Below are positions 9,856 to 20,700 of a stretch of 64,000 bases of DNA, piece by piece. The stretch's first letter is position 1; every line of letters begins with the position of its first letter. The notes under the pieces were generated by a model. It worked only from the letters and a program-made list of their open reading frames with translations. It did not search any database and was not told where the DNA came from. This stretch comes from Pararoseomonas sp. SCSIO 73927 (GTDB lineage Bacteria; Pseudomonadota; Alphaproteobacteria; Acetobacterales; Acetobacteraceae). Both the position numbers and the translations under genes were made by a program. The DNA lies in assembly GCF_037040815.1 (NCBI RefSeq), contig NZ_CP146232.1, positions 434,001 to 498,000 of the forward strand. The letters run 5' to 3'.

Positions 9856-10839
9856 ATGATGAATCGCCGCTCCCTCCTCGCCGCCCTGGCCGCCCCCGCC
9901 CTGGCCAACCCTGTCCTGGCCATCCCGGCTCTTGCCCAGGGAACCTGGCCCAACCGCCCCGTGCGGGTGATTGTCCCGTTCACGCCCGGCGGCTCGACCG
10001 ACGCGATGGCGCGCGTCACCGCGGCCAAGCTGACGGAGAAGCTCGGCCAGCCCTTCGTGGTGGAGAACCGGCCCGGCGCCAACGGCGCCATCGGCGGGCG
10101 CGCGGTCGCCGAGGCGGCGCCCGACGGCTACACCCTGTGCTTCTCCGCCTCCATCCAGGTGCTCGCCCGGCAGGTGATGCGGAACCCGGGCTACGACCCC
10201 GTGGCGGACCTGCAGCCGATCATCCGCACCGGGCGCGGCCCGCTGCTGCTGCTGATGAACCGCAACCGGGCCCCGAACACGCTGGCCGAGCTCCTGGCCG
10301 CCGTGCGGGCCAACCCGCGGGACTGGCCGGTTGCCGTCTCCTCCCTCGGCGCGGCGGGCCACCTCGCCACCATCGAGTTCATCCGGCAGGCCGGGGTGGA
10401 GCTGGTGCAGGTGCCCTATCGTGGCACGGCCCCCGCCATCACGGACGTCGTCGCGGGCAATGTCTCGCTCGTCTTCGAGCCGATCCTCGCGACCTGGCCG
10501 CCCGCACGCGACGGGCTCGCCAAGGCCCTGGCCATCACCTCCGCCGCCCGCAGCGACGCCGCGCCGAACGTGCCCACGGCGGCGGAGGGCGGGATGCCGA
10601 ACCTCGACATCCAGTCCTGGTGGGGCCTCTGGGGACCCCGCGGGCTGCCCGCCGAGGTCGTCGCGCGCGTCGGCGACGCGCTGCGGACGGGCATGATGGA
10701 GCCCGACGTCTTCGCGCGCGTCGGCACCCTCGGCATCGAGCCCATGGCGGAGACGGGCGAGGAGTTCGCGGCCTTCATCCGGCGGGACGTGGAGCGGGCC
10801 ACCTCCCTCCTCCAGCTCGCGAAGTTCCAGCCGGAATAG
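9856..10839 (+). CDS. Bug-type tripartite tricarboxylate transporter substrate-binding protein
   Basis: 327 aa periplasmic binding protein of the Bug family. The leader MMNRRSLLAALAAPALANPV ends near IPALAQ. The mature start TWPNRPVRVIVPFTPGGSTD and the segment VVENRPGANGAIGG are family hallmarks, as is the later VPYRGTAPAITDVVAG. Start is ATG 9856 or the adjacent in-frame ATG 9859. No TctA/TctB genes accompany it. It lies alone between a hypothetical gene and the convergent selB/selC end, so its position says nothing about its ligand. Confidence 0.87.
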   Translation: MMNRRSLLAALAAPALANPVLAIPALAQGTWPNRPVRVIVPFTPGGSTDAMARVTAAKLTEKLGQPFVVENRPGANGAIGGRAVAEAAPDGYTLCFSASIQVLARQVMRNPGYDPVADLQPIIRTGRGPLLLLMNRNRAPNTLAELLAAVRANPRDWPVAVSSLGAAGHLATIEFIRQAGVELVQVPYRGTAPAITDVVAGNVSLVFEPILATWPPARDGLAKALAITSAARSDAAPNVPTAAEGGMPNLDIQSWWGLWGPRGLPAEVVARVGDALRTGMMEPDVFARVGTLGIEPMAETGEEFAAFIRRDVERATSLLQLAKFQPE

Positions 10840-10880
10840 GATTGCCGACGCGGAGCCCGGGCGGGTGGGCGCGCGATCCC

Positions 10881-12941
10881 CTACCCCGGCTTCGGGCCGG
10901 GCCGGGGCGCGGAGGGGCCGGGAATTGGCGGAAGAGAATGGGAGTCGAACCCACCCGGGACAGTCTCGCTGCCCCACCCGGATTTGAAGTCCGGACGCCC
11001 CACCGGGGACGATTCTCCTCCGGCATCGGTGGACACGCGGAACAGGTCCGCGCGGTGCGGATTTATGCGGCGCAGGTCCCCCCGGCGCAAGGTGACGCCG
11101 TGGCGGTCCAGGAAGTCGAGGATCTGGATCGCCACCTTCCGGCCGTTGTCCATCCGGTCCCGGAAGGCGGCGGCGGTGATCCAGCCATCGGGCGCGGCGG
11201 CCGACACGTCGCGCGCGATCTCCACCATCTCCGCCGTGGTGGCGCGCAGGAAGAAGTGGTCCTGCGCCAGCTGGTCCACCCGGCCCAGCCGGGCGCAGAG
11301 CCGCATCACCCGCCGGATCTCCGGCTCCGTCGCGCCCAGCACGGGCACCAGGTCGCGCACGCGGGGCGGGCGGAAGCGGGCCTCGCCGCCGAGATGCGGC
11401 ACGGCGGCCTCGTACAGCGCCTCGTCCGCCGGGTTCAGCCGCACCTCGTGACCGGGCAGGCGCACGAAGGCGCCCTCCAGCACCACCGCGCCCTCCGCCG
11501 CCAGGCGATCCAGCGCGGCCAGGAAGGCGGGCTGCGGCAGGCGGGGGCGGGCGAGCATCCGCAGCCTCTCCCGCCCGATGCCCTGGATGTCCGGGTTCTC
11601 CTCGTGGTAGCGGCCCGCCTCCTCCTCCAGGCTGGCGCGGAAGCCCGCCCACCCGCCGGCGGAGAGCGCGGTGCGCCGCCCGCCCCCTTCCAGCACCACG
11701 GCCCCTTCGGCCAGCGCGGCCTCCTGCGCCGGCCCGAGCGCGTGGTCCCGCGCGAAGCCGTCCAGTTCGACGAAGAAGGGCGGCAGTTCCAGCAGCCGCG
11801 CGAGGGCCTCCTGTACGGGGGCCTGCAGGGCCTCCAACACCGCCAGCCGCTCCGGCGTGCGGCGCTTGCGCGCGGGCGCCCGCAGGTCGAGGAAGCGCCC
11901 GCCGCCGATTGTGCGCTGGGCCGAGACGTCGCGCAGGATGAAGCGGTCCCCCACCGCCGCCGCGATCGGGCGGTCCAGCACCAGCTGCACGGCCGCGCGC
12001 CCGCCCGGTGCCACCGGGCCTTCCAGTGGTACCAGCCGCGCGCCCACCTCCTCCCCCGCATGGTGCAGGCGGGCGGGGAACCACTGGCCGATGGCCTTCG
12101 GCTCGCCCGCCAGCGCGCGGAACTCGGCGTCGATGCGGTCCGTGGGCGCGTGCAGGGCGGCGTCGAGCACGGTATCGCCGCGCGAGACGGCGTCCTTCGA
12201 GACCCCCTCCCCCGCCAGGTTCAGCGCGCATCGCTGCCCCGCCATCCCGCGCGCGGCGGGCCGGTTCTGCGCGTGGATGGAGCGCACGCGCGCGGCGAGG
12301 CCGAGCGGGCTGATCACCACCGCATCGCCCACCGAAACGGCACCGGACAGCACCGTGCCCGTCACCACCGTGCCCGCGCCGGGCAGCACGAAGCTGCGGT
12401 CCACCGAGAGGCGGAAGCGCCCGCCCGCGTCCCGCGCGCGCGTCTCCGCCTCGGCCTGCGAGAGCAGCGCCTTCAGCTCCACGACGCCCTCGCCCGTCAC
12501 GGTCGAGACAGGGACGATCGGCACGTCGCGCAACGCTGTGTCCGCCAGCAGCTCGCGGATCTCCGCCTCCACCTCCGCGCGCCGCGCCGCATCGGCCAGG
12601 TCCGCCTTGCTCATCGCCACCGCACCCCGCGCGATGCCCAACAGGTCGAGGATGGCCAGGTGCTCGCGCGTCTGCGGCATCACCCCGTCATCGGCGGCCA
12701 CCACCAGCAGGGCGAAGTCGATCCCGCTGGCGCCCGCCAGCATGGTGTGCACGAAGCGCTCATGCCCCGGCACGTCCACGAAGCCGGTGATGTGCTCACC
12801 CTCCCCCGCATAGGCGAAGCCGAGCTCGATGGTGATGCCGCGGGCCTTCTCCTCCTTCAGCCGGTCGGTCTCCACCCCCGTCAGGGCGCGGACGAGGGCG
12901 GTCTTGCCGTGGTCGATATGGCCTGCGGTGCCGACGATCAT
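10881..12941 (-). CDS. selB: Selenocysteine-specific elongation factor SelB, with 3' end running through selC
   Basis: SelB (686 aa as read) is the GTP-binding factor that brings Sec-tRNA to UGA codons marked by a SECIS hairpin. The N terminus [20 protein letters not shown] has the P-loop GHIDHGKT; next come the switch II segment DVPGHERFV and the guanine-recognition segment SKADL. Then the EF-Tu-like domains and winged-helix domains follow, the last ending near [19 protein letters not shown]. After that the frame does not stop: it enters tRNA-Sec, so residues about 641-672 are encoded by selC, and it ends at TAG 45 nt past the tRNA. The tail ([16 protein letters not shown] and onward) is probably not functional protein. 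Start ATG 12941 overlaps the stop of the Sel1-repeat gene by 4 nt. Confidence 0.95.
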   Translation of the reverse strand: MIVGTAGHIDHGKTALVRALTGVETDRLKEEKARGITIELGFAYAGEGEHITGFVDVPGHERFVHTMLAGASGIDFALLVVAADDGVMPQTREHLAILDLLGIARGAVAMSKADLADAARRAEVEAEIRELLADTALRDVPIVPVSTVTGEGVVELKALLSQAEAETRARDAGGRFRLSVDRSFVLPGAGTVVTGTVLSGAVSVGDAVVISPLGLAARVRSIHAQNRPAARGMAGQRCALNLAGEGVSKDAVSRGDTVLDAALHAPTDRIDAEFRALAGEPKAIGQWFPARLHHAGEEVGARLVPLEGPVAPGGRAAVQLVLDRPIAAAVGDRFILRDVSAQRTIGGGRFLDLRAPARKRRTPERLAVLEALQAPVQEALARLLELPPFFVELDGFARDHALGPAQEAALAEGAVVLEGGGRRTALSAGGWAGFRASLEEEAGRYHEENPDIQGIGRERLRMLARPRLPQPAFLAALDRLAAEGAVVLEGAFVRLPGHEVRLNPADEALYEAAVPHLGGEARFRPPRVRDLVPVLGATEPEIRRVMRLCARLGRVDQLAQDHFFLRATTAEMVEIARDVSAAAPDGWITAAAFRDRMDNGRKVAIQILDFLDRHGVTLRRGDLRRINPHRADLFRVSTDAGGESSPVGRPDFKSGWGSETVPGGFDSHSLPPIPGPSAPRPGPKPG
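10926..11021 (-). tRNA. selC: tRNA-Sec (anticodon TCA)
   Basis: 96-nt tRNA including an encoded CCA. The minus strand reads GGAGGAGA at the 5' end, pairing over 8 bp with TCTCTTCC before the G discriminator and CCA. The eight-base-pair acceptor is the Sec-tRNA hallmark. The anticodon loop CTTCAAA (in GGACTTCAAATCC) gives anticodon TCA, which decodes UGA. A long extra arm (GGGGCAGCGAGACTGTCCC region) and the T-loop GGTTCGACTCC are visible. It lies entirely inside the 3' part of the selB reading frame, in the same orientation. Confidence 0.97.
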
Positions 12942-13723
12942 GGCAGGGGCTCCCTTGCCCGGCGCCCGGCCTCGGCGATGCCGTCCGGGTCCAGGGCGGC
13001 GCGCGCGGCCGACATGAAGGGACGGGCCAGGGCGCTGCCCCCGGCCTCCGCGCGCAGCAGCAGGGTCAGAGCGGACACGCCGTCCTTCGGGACGCCGGCG
13101 CCGAGGTGGTGCGCCGCGCCCAGCATGGCCTGCCCGTCCGCATCGCCCAGCGCGGCAGCGCGGGACCACCAGCGCGCGGCCTCCGCCACGTCCCGCTCCA
13201 CGCCCATGGCGTGGTGGTACAACATGCCCACCCGCGTCATGGAGGGGGCGACGCCCTGCGCGGCCGCCCTCTCCGCCCAGAGCCGGGCCTCTACGGGATC
13301 GGCGGGCATCACCTCGCCCTCCAGCAGCATCCAGCTCAGCATGTCCTGCGCCAAGCCGTCCCCGGCTTCCGCGGCACGGCGATAGAGATCGGCGGCCTTG
13401 GCGAAGTCCGTCTCCACCCCGCGCCCGCCGCGCAGGTACAGCGCGGCCAGATTGCGCTGGCCCGGCGCATGCCCTGACTCGGCCGAGAGCGTCAGCCACT
13501 TCAGCGCCAGCGGCGGGTCCTGGGGCACGCCCAGCCCTTCCGCGAAGCAGGCGCCGATATTGGCCTGCGCCCGCGCATTCCCGGCCCGGGCCAGCGGCTC
13601 CCACAGCGCCAGCGCCGCCGCATAATCCCCGGCGCGGAAGGCGGCGAGCGCGTCCTCCAACGGATCGGGCCTCGGATCGGGCGCGGGCGGGGCCGCGCGC
13701 CGGAAGCGGTCAAGCCAGCCCAT
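12938..13723 (-). CDS. Sel1-repeat (TPR-like) protein between selA and selB
   Basis: 261 aa soluble protein. After a basic N terminus ([15 protein letters not shown]) there is a TPR-like helix ([20 protein letters not shown]), then about five Sel1-like repeats of 36 aa with the pattern AxxxLGxxYxxGxGVxxDxxxAxxWxxxAA, for example [13 protein letters not shown] and [13 protein letters not shown]. Sel1 repeats form superhelical scaffolds for protein-protein contact. No signal peptide, so cytoplasmic. It overlaps selA by 14 nt and selB by 4 nt, a tightly coupled place in a Sec-incorporation operon. A scaffold or accessory role in Sec insertion or formate dehydrogenase maturation is an inference from position only. 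Confidence 0.85.
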   Translation of the reverse strand: MGWLDRFRRAAPPAPDPRPDPLEDALAAFRAGDYAAALALWEPLARAGNARAQANIGACFAEGLGVPQDPPLALKWLTLSAESGHAPGQRNLAALYLRGGRGVETDFAKAADLYRRAAEAGDGLAQDMLSWMLLEGEVMPADPVEARLWAERAAAQGVAPSMTRVGMLYHHAMGVERDVAEAARWWSRAAALGDADGQAMLGAAHHLGAGVPKDGVSALTLLLRAEAGGSALARPFMSAARAALDPDGIAEAGRRAREPLP

Positions 13724-15098
13724 GGATCCCCGGCAGGGCGGACAGACTCTCCAGGAACGCCGCCTCGTCCATCAGGCAGCGCAGATCCAGCACCAGGGCG
13801 CCATCCCGCACATGGCCGATGACAGGGCGCGGCAGATCCCGCAGCGCCGCCGCCAGCGCCTCCAGGTCGCGCCCGCGCGGGGCGGTCAGCCGCAGCCCGG
13901 CGCTGGGCAGCGTGTCCACGGGCAGGGCGCCGGAGCCGATCTGGCTGCGGCAGGCGCAGACCTCCACGTCGATGCCCGGCGGCAGGTGCTGCGCCACCAG
14001 CGGCAGCAGGCGCCCGGCCTGCGCCTCGATCTCCGCCCCCTTGCGCGCCAGCAGGTGCAGCGCCGGCAGCCGCTCCGCCAGCCGGTCCGGGTCGCGGTAG
14101 AGCTTCAGCGTCGCCTCCAGCGCGGCGATGCGGATCTTGTCCACCCGCAGGGCCCGCTTCATCGGGTTGCGGTTGATGGCCGCGATCAGGTTGCGCCGCC
14201 CGACGATGAAGCCGGCCTGCGGCCCGCCCAGCAGCTTGTCGCCGGAGAAGGTGACGATGTCCGCCCCCTCCGCCACCGCCTCCCGCACCGTCTGCTCCTT
14301 CGCCAGCCCCCAGCGCGAGAGATCGACGAGCGTGCCGGAGCCGAGGTCGTTCATCACGGGCACCCCGGCCTCCCGCCCGATCGCCGAGAGCTCGGCGCCG
14401 CCGACCTCCGCCGTGAAGCCCTCGATCCGGTAGTTGGAGGGGTGCACCTTCGCGATCAGCGCCGTCTCGGCCCGGATCGCGCCGCGGTAGTCCCTGGGAT
14501 GGGTGCGGTTCGTCGTGCCCACCTCCACCAGCCGAACCCCGGCCAGCGCCATGATGTCGGGCACGCGGAAGGCGCCGCCGATCTCGATCAGCTCCCCGCG
14601 GGAGACGATCGCCTCCCGCCCCGCGCCGAGCGTGTTCAGCGCGATCAGCACGGCGGCGGCGTTGTTGTTCACCAGGGTGGCGTCCTCCGCCCCCGTCAGC
14701 TCCCGCAGCAGGCCGCGCAGGTGGTCGTCGCGCTCGCCCCTCCGGCCGGTGTCCAGGTCGAACTCCAGCGCCACGGCGTCGCGCATGGCGGCGGCGGCGG
14801 CCTCCACCGCCTCCTCTGCCAGAAGGGCGCGGCCGAGATTGGTGTGCAGCACCGTCCCGGTCAGGTTGAACAGCGGCCGCAGGTTGGACCGGTCCCGCGC
14901 GGCCAGCCGGGCCCCGGCCGTGGCAGCGATCGCGGCGGCGTCCGGCAGCGCGCCCGCGGCCCGTGCCTCGGCCAGCGCCGCGCGCACGGCCGCCGTCACT
15001 TCCGCGCGCCCGAAGCGCGAGACCAGGGGCGTGCACTCCGCCGCGCCCAGCACCCGGTCCACGGAGGGAAGCGCCCGCAGCGCGGCCTTGTCGGGCAC
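13710..15098 (-). CDS. selA: L-seryl-tRNA(Sec) selenium transferase
   Basis: SelA (462 aa) is a PLP enzyme that converts Ser-tRNA(Sec) to Sec-tRNA(Sec) with selenophosphate from SelD. An N-terminal helical tRNA-binding region ([12 protein letters not shown]) comes first. The PLP fold follows, with [16 protein letters not shown], the [10 protein letters not shown] loop, and the Schiff-base lysine K288 in [13 protein letters not shown]. Length is normal for the family. It starts 5 bp after the fdhE stop and overlaps the Sel1-repeat gene by 14 nt. It is therefore expected to be co-transcribed with the formate dehydrogenase it serves. Confidence 0.97.
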   Translation of the reverse strand: MPDKAALRALPSVDRVLGAAECTPLVSRFGRAEVTAAVRAALAEARAAGALPDAAAIAATAGARLAARDRSNLRPLFNLTGTVLHTNLGRALLAEEAVEAAAAAMRDAVALEFDLDTGRRGERDDHLRGLLRELTGAEDATLVNNNAAAVLIALNTLGAGREAIVSRGELIEIGGAFRVPDIMALAGVRLVEVGTTNRTHPRDYRGAIRAETALIAKVHPSNYRIEGFTAEVGGAELSAIGREAGVPVMNDLGSGTLVDLSRWGLAKEQTVREAVAEGADIVTFSGDKLLGGPQAGFIVGRRNLIAAINRNPMKRALRVDKIRIAALEATLKLYRDPDRLAERLPALHLLARKGAEIEAQAGRLLPLVAQHLPPGIDVEVCACRSQIGSGALPVDTLPSAGLRLTAPRGRDLEALAAALRDLPRPVIGHVRDGALVLDLRCLMDEAAFLESLSALPGIHGLA

Positions 15099-15103
15099 GG
15101 GGC

Positions 15104-16027
15104 CTAGTAGCCGATCAGGAAGGGGTCGAAGCCGGCGCGCCGGTACTCCGTGCCCTGCATCAGCAGGTCCAGGCCGAGGCTCGCCACGTCGTCCGCCACC
15201 GGCTCCAGCGAGGGGTTGTTCTTGTGGTACAGGATCTTCACCCAGCTCCGGCAGGAATCGCAGGTCTCGGCCTTGATGGCCGGATCCCGCCCGCCCTCAT
15301 CCGCCGCCTTGTAGCCCACGCCCTTGGTGGAGCCGCAGGCCAGGCACTTGATCCGCACCTCGTTCCAGTGCGTGCCGCAGAAGGCGCAGGCCGCGTAGCG
15401 CGCGCCCTCCGCCCCCGGCCGCTCCACCACCAGCGACGCGACGGGAGGGCCGCCGCAGACCGGGCAGACGCCGGTCTCCACCGGCACTAGCTTCGCCGCG
15501 TCCAGCGTGGAGGCCAGCCGCGCCGCCTCCACCTGCACGGCGGCGGAGAGGAAGAGGTGCTGCGGGATCGCTTCCAGCGGGATGGCATCGGCCACCACGT
15601 TGCCGAGCATCTCCCGCATGGACTCCCCGGGCGCGCGGCGCAGCCACTCCAGCGCGTCCTGCGCGGGCTGCGGCTTCGCCACCGGCACCATGGCATCGAG
15701 GAGGGGGCCGATCACCGCCCGCAGCCCGGGGGAGTCCGGGAAGGCGTTGCGGTCCAGCGGCGGCATCTTGCCCTCCCGCGCCCGCTCCACCTGGGCGGCG
15801 GGGATGGGCTCGGCAGGTGGCAACGCGTCCGCCACCGCCGCCTGCGCCTCGCAGAGCCCGGCCAGGAAGCGGAGGTAGGGGGCCATGTCCCCCGCCTGGC
15901 CCAGCGCCGCGAAGCGCTCCGCCCGCGCCCGGAACAGGCGGCGCGGATCGGGCAGCACGGCGAAGGGGGGCGGAAGAAGGCGCCCGATCACCGAAGGATC
16001 GGGCTGGATGCTCTCGAAACCGGACAT
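15104..16027 (-). CDS. fdhE: Formate dehydrogenase accessory protein FdhE
   Basis: FdhE (307 aa) is a cytoplasmic rubredoxin-like maturation factor for Tat-exported respiratory formate dehydrogenases. Four CxxC-type motifs are visible in the C-terminal half: [23 protein letters not shown] and TCDSCRSW. The N-terminal half is helical and begins [18 protein letters not shown] 16027 is chosen because that is the normal family start; an in-frame start at 16054 would add nine residues. It lies between the gamma subunit gene (39 bp upstream) and selA (5 bp downstream). Confidence 0.95.
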   Translation of the reverse strand: MSGFESIQPDPSVIGRLLPPPFAVLPDPRRLFRARAERFAALGQAGDMAPYLRFLAGLCEAQAAVADALPPAEPIPAAQVERAREGKMPPLDRNAFPDSPGLRAVIGPLLDAMVPVAKPQPAQDALEWLRRAPGESMREMLGNVVADAIPLEAIPQHLFLSAAVQVEAARLASTLDAAKLVPVETGVCPVCGGPPVASLVVERPGAEGARYAACAFCGTHWNEVRIKCLACGSTKGVGYKAADEGGRDPAIKAETCDSCRSWVKILYHKNNPSLEPVADDVASLGLDLLMQGTEYRRAGFDPFLIGY

Positions 16028-16066
16028 GTCACCTCGGCGGGCCGGACCGGCCACGCCCCTTCTGGA

Positions 16067-16747
16067 TTACTCGGCCGGGTCCACCCGCTTCTGCGCGGCG
16101 ACCTGCCGAAGCCACTTGCGGTGGTGGCGCCAGGCCCAGCCCGCCGTCACGTCGCCACGCGTCATCGCCCGCAGCGTGCCGCGCGTCCAGATCCCCGCGT
16201 AGACGTGCAGGATGAACACGCAGATCGCCAGCACCGCCGCGATGGAATGGGTAATCACCGCGATCCGGCGGATGGGGATGTCCACGTAGTCCGCGAAGTA
16301 CTGCTCCCAGATCAGGACGCCGCTGATGATCAGCACCAGGATCAGCCCGGCCATGGCCCAGAAGATGAACTTCTGGCCGGCGTTGTACTTGCCGAGCTCC
16401 GGAAGGTTCTCCTCCCGCGCCGCCACGATGTCGCGGAACCTGGACAGCCACACCCAGTCCACCCGCTGGGGCAGGTTGGCCCGCCAGAGCTGGAGGAAGA
16501 AGACGTAGAAGCTGACGAAGAGCACCACCCCGATCCAGGGGTGCCACGCCCGCGTGTTCTGCCCGCCCCCGAACAGGCCCGTGAGCCAGTAGAGGGAGGG
16601 CGTGAACAGCGCGAGGCCGGAGAGCGCCAGCAGGATCAGGCTGGCCGCCGTGATCCAGTGGTTCAGCCGCGCCAGCGGGCCGTAGCGGCCCACCGTGCTC
16701 GGCTTGCCGGGGTGGATGACATCCCCGGGCTGGACGCGCTCCACCAT
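16067..16747 (-). CDS. fdoI: Formate dehydrogenase gamma subunit (cytochrome b)
   Basis: 226 aa integral membrane cytochrome b subunit that passes electrons from the beta subunit to quinone. Four hydrophobic spans are seen: ITAASLILLALSGLALF, WIGVVLFVSFYVFFLQLW, FIFWAMAGLILVLIISGVL and ITHSIAAVLAICVFILHVY. The histidines in or near these spans (LNHW, AWHPW, ITHS, LHVYAG) match the b-heme ligand pattern of the FdnI/FdoI family. The start overlaps the beta-subunit stop by one base (TGATG), so the two are translationally coupled. Confidence 0.95.
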   Translation of the reverse strand: MVERVQPGDVIHPGKPSTVGRYGPLARLNHWITAASLILLALSGLALFTPSLYWLTGLFGGGQNTRAWHPWIGVVLFVSFYVFFLQLWRANLPQRVDWVWLSRFRDIVAAREENLPELGKYNAGQKFIFWAMAGLILVLIISGVLIWEQYFADYVDIPIRRIAVITHSIAAVLAICVFILHVYAGIWTRGTLRAMTRGDVTAGWAWRHHRKWLRQVAAQKRVDPAE

Positions 16748-17766
16748 CAGGCCCGATCCCCCTTTCCGGTGTCCGGGGTCTCGGGACCGGGCGGCGGCAC
16801 GGGCTTGCCGTGGACCAGGTCCTCCCCGTGCTCGTCATCCTCCTCCGTCACCCGGTTGGGCCGGGCGAAGACGCCGTGGATGAGGCTGCCGGCGGCCAGG
16901 AAGCCCATGGCGGCAAGGCCCACATACTTCGTCACGCCCTTCCAGGTCTGCACGATCGGGGAGATGCGGGGGTTCTCCGGCAGGCCGGAGTAGATGCCCG
17001 GCTTGTCGTTGTGGTGCAGCACGTACATCACGTGCGTGCCGCCCACGCCCGGCGGGTCGTACAGCCCCGCATTGGCGTAGCCGCGGGACTTCAGGTCCGC
17101 GATCCGCCCTTCGGCGTGCCGCTTCATGTCCTCCTTCGTGCCGAACACGATGGCCTGGGTCGGGCAGGCCTTCGCGCAGGCGGGGCCCTGGCCGACAGCC
17201 ACGCGGTCGGAGCAGAGGGTGCACTTGTAGGAGCGGTGATCCGCCTTCGAGATGCGGGGGATGTTGAAGGGGCAGCCCTTCACGCAGTAGCCGCAGCCGA
17301 TGCAATTCTCGTGGATGAAGTCCACGATCCCGTTCGTGTACTGCACGATCGCGCCCGGCGCCGGGCAGGCCCGGAGGCAGCCGGGATCCGCGCAGTGCAT
17401 GCAGCCATCCTTGCGGATCAGCCACTCCAGGTTGTCCGTCTCCGGGTTCACCCATTCCGTGAACCGCATGAGCGTGAACATGTTCTCGGTCAGGTCACGG
17501 GGATTGTCGTAGATCCCGTGGTTCGAGCCGATGTCCGGCGCCGTGTCGTTCCACTCGATGCAGGCGGACTGGCACGCCTTGCAGCCGATGCACTTGGAGA
17601 CGTCGATCAGCTTCGCCACGGGGGTGAGCTGCCGCTGCGGCGGCGGCAGGTCGCCCGTGGCGGAGCGGCGGACGAGGTCCGCCTCCCCGAAGCCCGCGGC
17701 CACGGGCGTGACCGGCGGGTTGGAGACCGCGGTGCGCGGGCTCTGGTAGGCGGTGCTCCCGCTCAT
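16747..17766 (-). CDS. fdxH: Formate dehydrogenase beta subunit (four [4Fe-4S] ferredoxin-like)
   Basis: 339 aa electron-transfer subunit. Four cysteine clusters are seen: [45 protein letters not shown]; and CTLCSDR with ACAKACP. A single C-terminal transmembrane anchor ([20 protein letters not shown]) matches membrane-bound FdnH/FdoH. It receives electrons from the molybdenum or tungsten alpha subunit in the periplasm and passes them to the cytochrome b subunit. The start overlaps the alpha stop by 4 nt (ATGA). Confidence 0.96.
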   Translation of the reverse strand: MSGSTAYQSPRTAVSNPPVTPVAAGFGEADLVRRSATGDLPPPQRQLTPVAKLIDVSKCIGCKACQSACIEWNDTAPDIGSNHGIYDNPRDLTENMFTLMRFTEWVNPETDNLEWLIRKDGCMHCADPGCLRACPAPGAIVQYTNGIVDFIHENCIGCGYCVKGCPFNIPRISKADHRSYKCTLCSDRVAVGQGPACAKACPTQAIVFGTKEDMKRHAEGRIADLKSRGYANAGLYDPPGVGGTHVMYVLHHNDKPGIYSGLPENPRISPIVQTWKGVTKYVGLAAMGFLAAGSLIHGVFARPNRVTEEDDEHGEDLVHGKPVPPPGPETPDTGKGDRA

Positions 17767-20700
17767 GACTGCACCCCCGGGGCCGTCGTCGGTTCAAGGT
17801 TGACGAGGAAGGCCTTCACCGCCGGCGTCTCGATGTTCGCCTCGCCGACGGGCGCCGTCAGCGTGTTCACGCTGTGGCCCTTCTTCGCGGCGCCCATGAA
17901 GCCCCAGTGGATGGGCACGCCTACGATGTGGACTGTCTTCCCGTCGCAGATCAGCGGCCGGATGCGCTTGGTGACGACGGCGCGCGCCTTCACCGATCCG
18001 CGCTTGGACCACACGCGCACCCAGCTTCCGGCCGAAACCCCGCGCAGCGCCGCCAGCTCCTCCGAGATCTCCACGAAGAACTCGGGCTGCAGCGTGGCAT
18101 TTACCGCATTGTGCTTCGTCCAGTAGTGGAAGTGCTCCGTTAGCCGGTACGAGGTCGCGAAGAACGGGAACTCGTCCGCGTTGCCGAAGCGGCCCACGTC
18201 GCTCTCGAAGATGCGGCCGACCGGGTTGCCGCGCATGCGGCGGTTGAACACGTTCTGCACCGGGCTCTCGAAGGGCTCGAGATGCGAGGGGAACGGCCCG
18301 TCCCGCATCAATCCCCGGGCGAAGAGGCGCGAGACCCCCTCCTGGTTCATAATGAAGGGCTGCACCTCGCCGGGCCTGGACGTCGGGCCGATATCCGGCA
18401 CGTCGTCGCTCACCCACCTGGCGCCGTCCCACTCCAGCAGCTTCCGGCTGGGATCCCAGGGCCGGCCCTGCGTGTCCGCGGAAGCGCCGTTGTAGAGGGT
18501 GCGGCGGTTCAGCGGCCAGGCGAAGGTCCAGTTGGGGTGCGTGCCCAGCCCCGAGGGGTCGCGGTTGTCCCGCCGGGCCATGTTGTTGCCCGCCTCGTTG
18601 AAGCAGCCGGAATAAATCCAGCAGCCCGACATGGTGGAGCCGTCGTCCCGCAGCTGGGAGAAGTTCACCACCTGCTTGCCCGCCGGCACCAGCACCCGGG
18701 AAGGATCGGCCGGGTCGCGAAGGTCGGTGAGCGCGCGCCCGTTGATCTCGCGCGCCAGCTCCTCCGGCTCCGGCTCCCTGGGGTTGTGGTAGTCCCAGGA
18801 GAGGTTCAGCACCGGGTCGGGGAAGGCGCCCCCTTCCTTCTTGTACAGCTCCCGCATGCGGAGAAGGATCTCCGCCATGATGGCGGTGTCCGGCCGCGCC
18901 TCGCCCGGCGGGGTCGCCGCCGGCCAGAACCACTGCAGCCACCGCCCGGAGTTGGTGAGGGACCCCTCATCCTCCGCGAAGCACACGGTGGGAAGCTGGA
19001 TCACCTCCGTCTGGATGCTCCGGGTGTCCACGTCGTTGAACTCGCCGTGGTTCTCCCAGAAGCGGGCCGTCTCCGTCTCCAGCGGGTCCATCGTGATGAG
19101 GAACTTGAGCTTGGAGAGGGCGGAGGTGGTCTTCGCCCGGTCCGGCACGGCCATCAGCGGGTTGAAGCCCTGGCAGATGTAGCCGTTCACCCGCCCCTGG
19201 TTCATCAACTCGAACATCCGCAGGATGTCGTAGGCCGGGACGTCCAGCTTCGAGAGGTAGTCGTAGCACCAGTCGTTGGAGGCCTGCGCCACCTCGCCCC
19301 ACATGGCCTTCTGGAAGGAGACCATGAACTTCGAGTAGTTCTGCCAGTAGCTCGTCTGGCCCGGGCGCAGCGGCTTGAACTGCCGCGACCGCATGTAGGT
19401 GGCGTAGTCGGGCTCCGCCTCGGACGGCATGTTCAAGTAGCCGGTGAGGAGGTGGGACATCAGCCCCAGATCCGTCAGCCCCTGGATGTTGGAGTGCCCG
19501 CGCAACGCGTTCATCCCGCCGCCGCGCAGCCCGATGTTGCCGAGGATGAGCTGCAGCATCGCCATGGCGCGGATGTTCTGCGCGCCGTGGGAGTGCTGGG
19601 TCCAGCCCAGGGCGTACATCGACGTCATCACCTTGTTCGGCGCCGACGTCTCCGCAATCATCTGCGCGACGCGCAGGAACTTGTCCTGGGGCGTGCCGCA
19701 AATGTTGGACACCATCTCCGGCGTGTAGACGGAGACGTGCTGCTTCAGCAGGTTCCAGACGCAGCGCGGGTGCTCGAGCGTCGGGTCGACCTTGGCGAAG
19801 CCGTCATCCCCGATCTCGTAGTCCCAGCTGCTGCGGTCGTAGTCCCGCTTCTCCTCGTCGTAGCCCGCGAACAGGCCGTCCTGGTACCCGAAGCCCTCCT
19901 TCACGATGAAGGCGGCGTTCGTGTAGGCCTTCGTGTACTCCCACTGCACCTTGTCGTTCGTGATGCAGTAGTTGATCAGGCCCAGCAGGAAGGCGATGTC
20001 CGATCCCTGCCGGATCGGGGCATAGAGGTCGGCGACCGAGGCCGTGCGGGTGTAGCGCGGGTCGACGACGATCAGCTTGGCGCCGCGGTGCGCCTTCGCC
20101 TCCGTCACCCACTTGAAGCCGCACGGGTGCGCTTCCGCCGCATTGCCGCCCATGACGACAGCGAGGTCGGTGTTCTTGATGTCGGTCCAGGAGTTCGTCA
20201 TCGCTCCACGGCCAAATGTCGGGCCCAAACTGGACACCGTGGGGCCGTGTCAGACGCGCGCCTGGTTATCGAATCCGACGATCCCGAGCGCCTTGACGAC
20301 CTTGAAGGTCGCCCAGGCCGTCTCGTTGGTGGTGGCGGAGGCGGCGAGCATCCCGGTGGTGGTCCACCGGTTCACCGGCAGCCCTGCCCGGTTCTTCGCC
20401 ACGAAGTTCGCGTCGCGGTCGTCCTTCATCAGGCGCGCGATGCGGTCCAGCGCGAAGTCCCAGCTCACCCGCTCGAACCGGTCGGAACCGGGCTTGCGGA
20501 TCATCGGGTACTGCAGCCGGCTCGCCGACTTCACGAAATCCTTGAGCGCCGCGCCCTTGGGGCAGAGGGTACCGAGGTTCGTGGGGTGATCGACATCGCC
20601 CTCAATGTGGATCAGCTCGGCGCGCTCGCCCTTGCGTCGATCGCCGCGGGAGTAGGCGATGATGCCGCAGGCGACCGAGCAGTAGGTGCAGATGCTGCGC

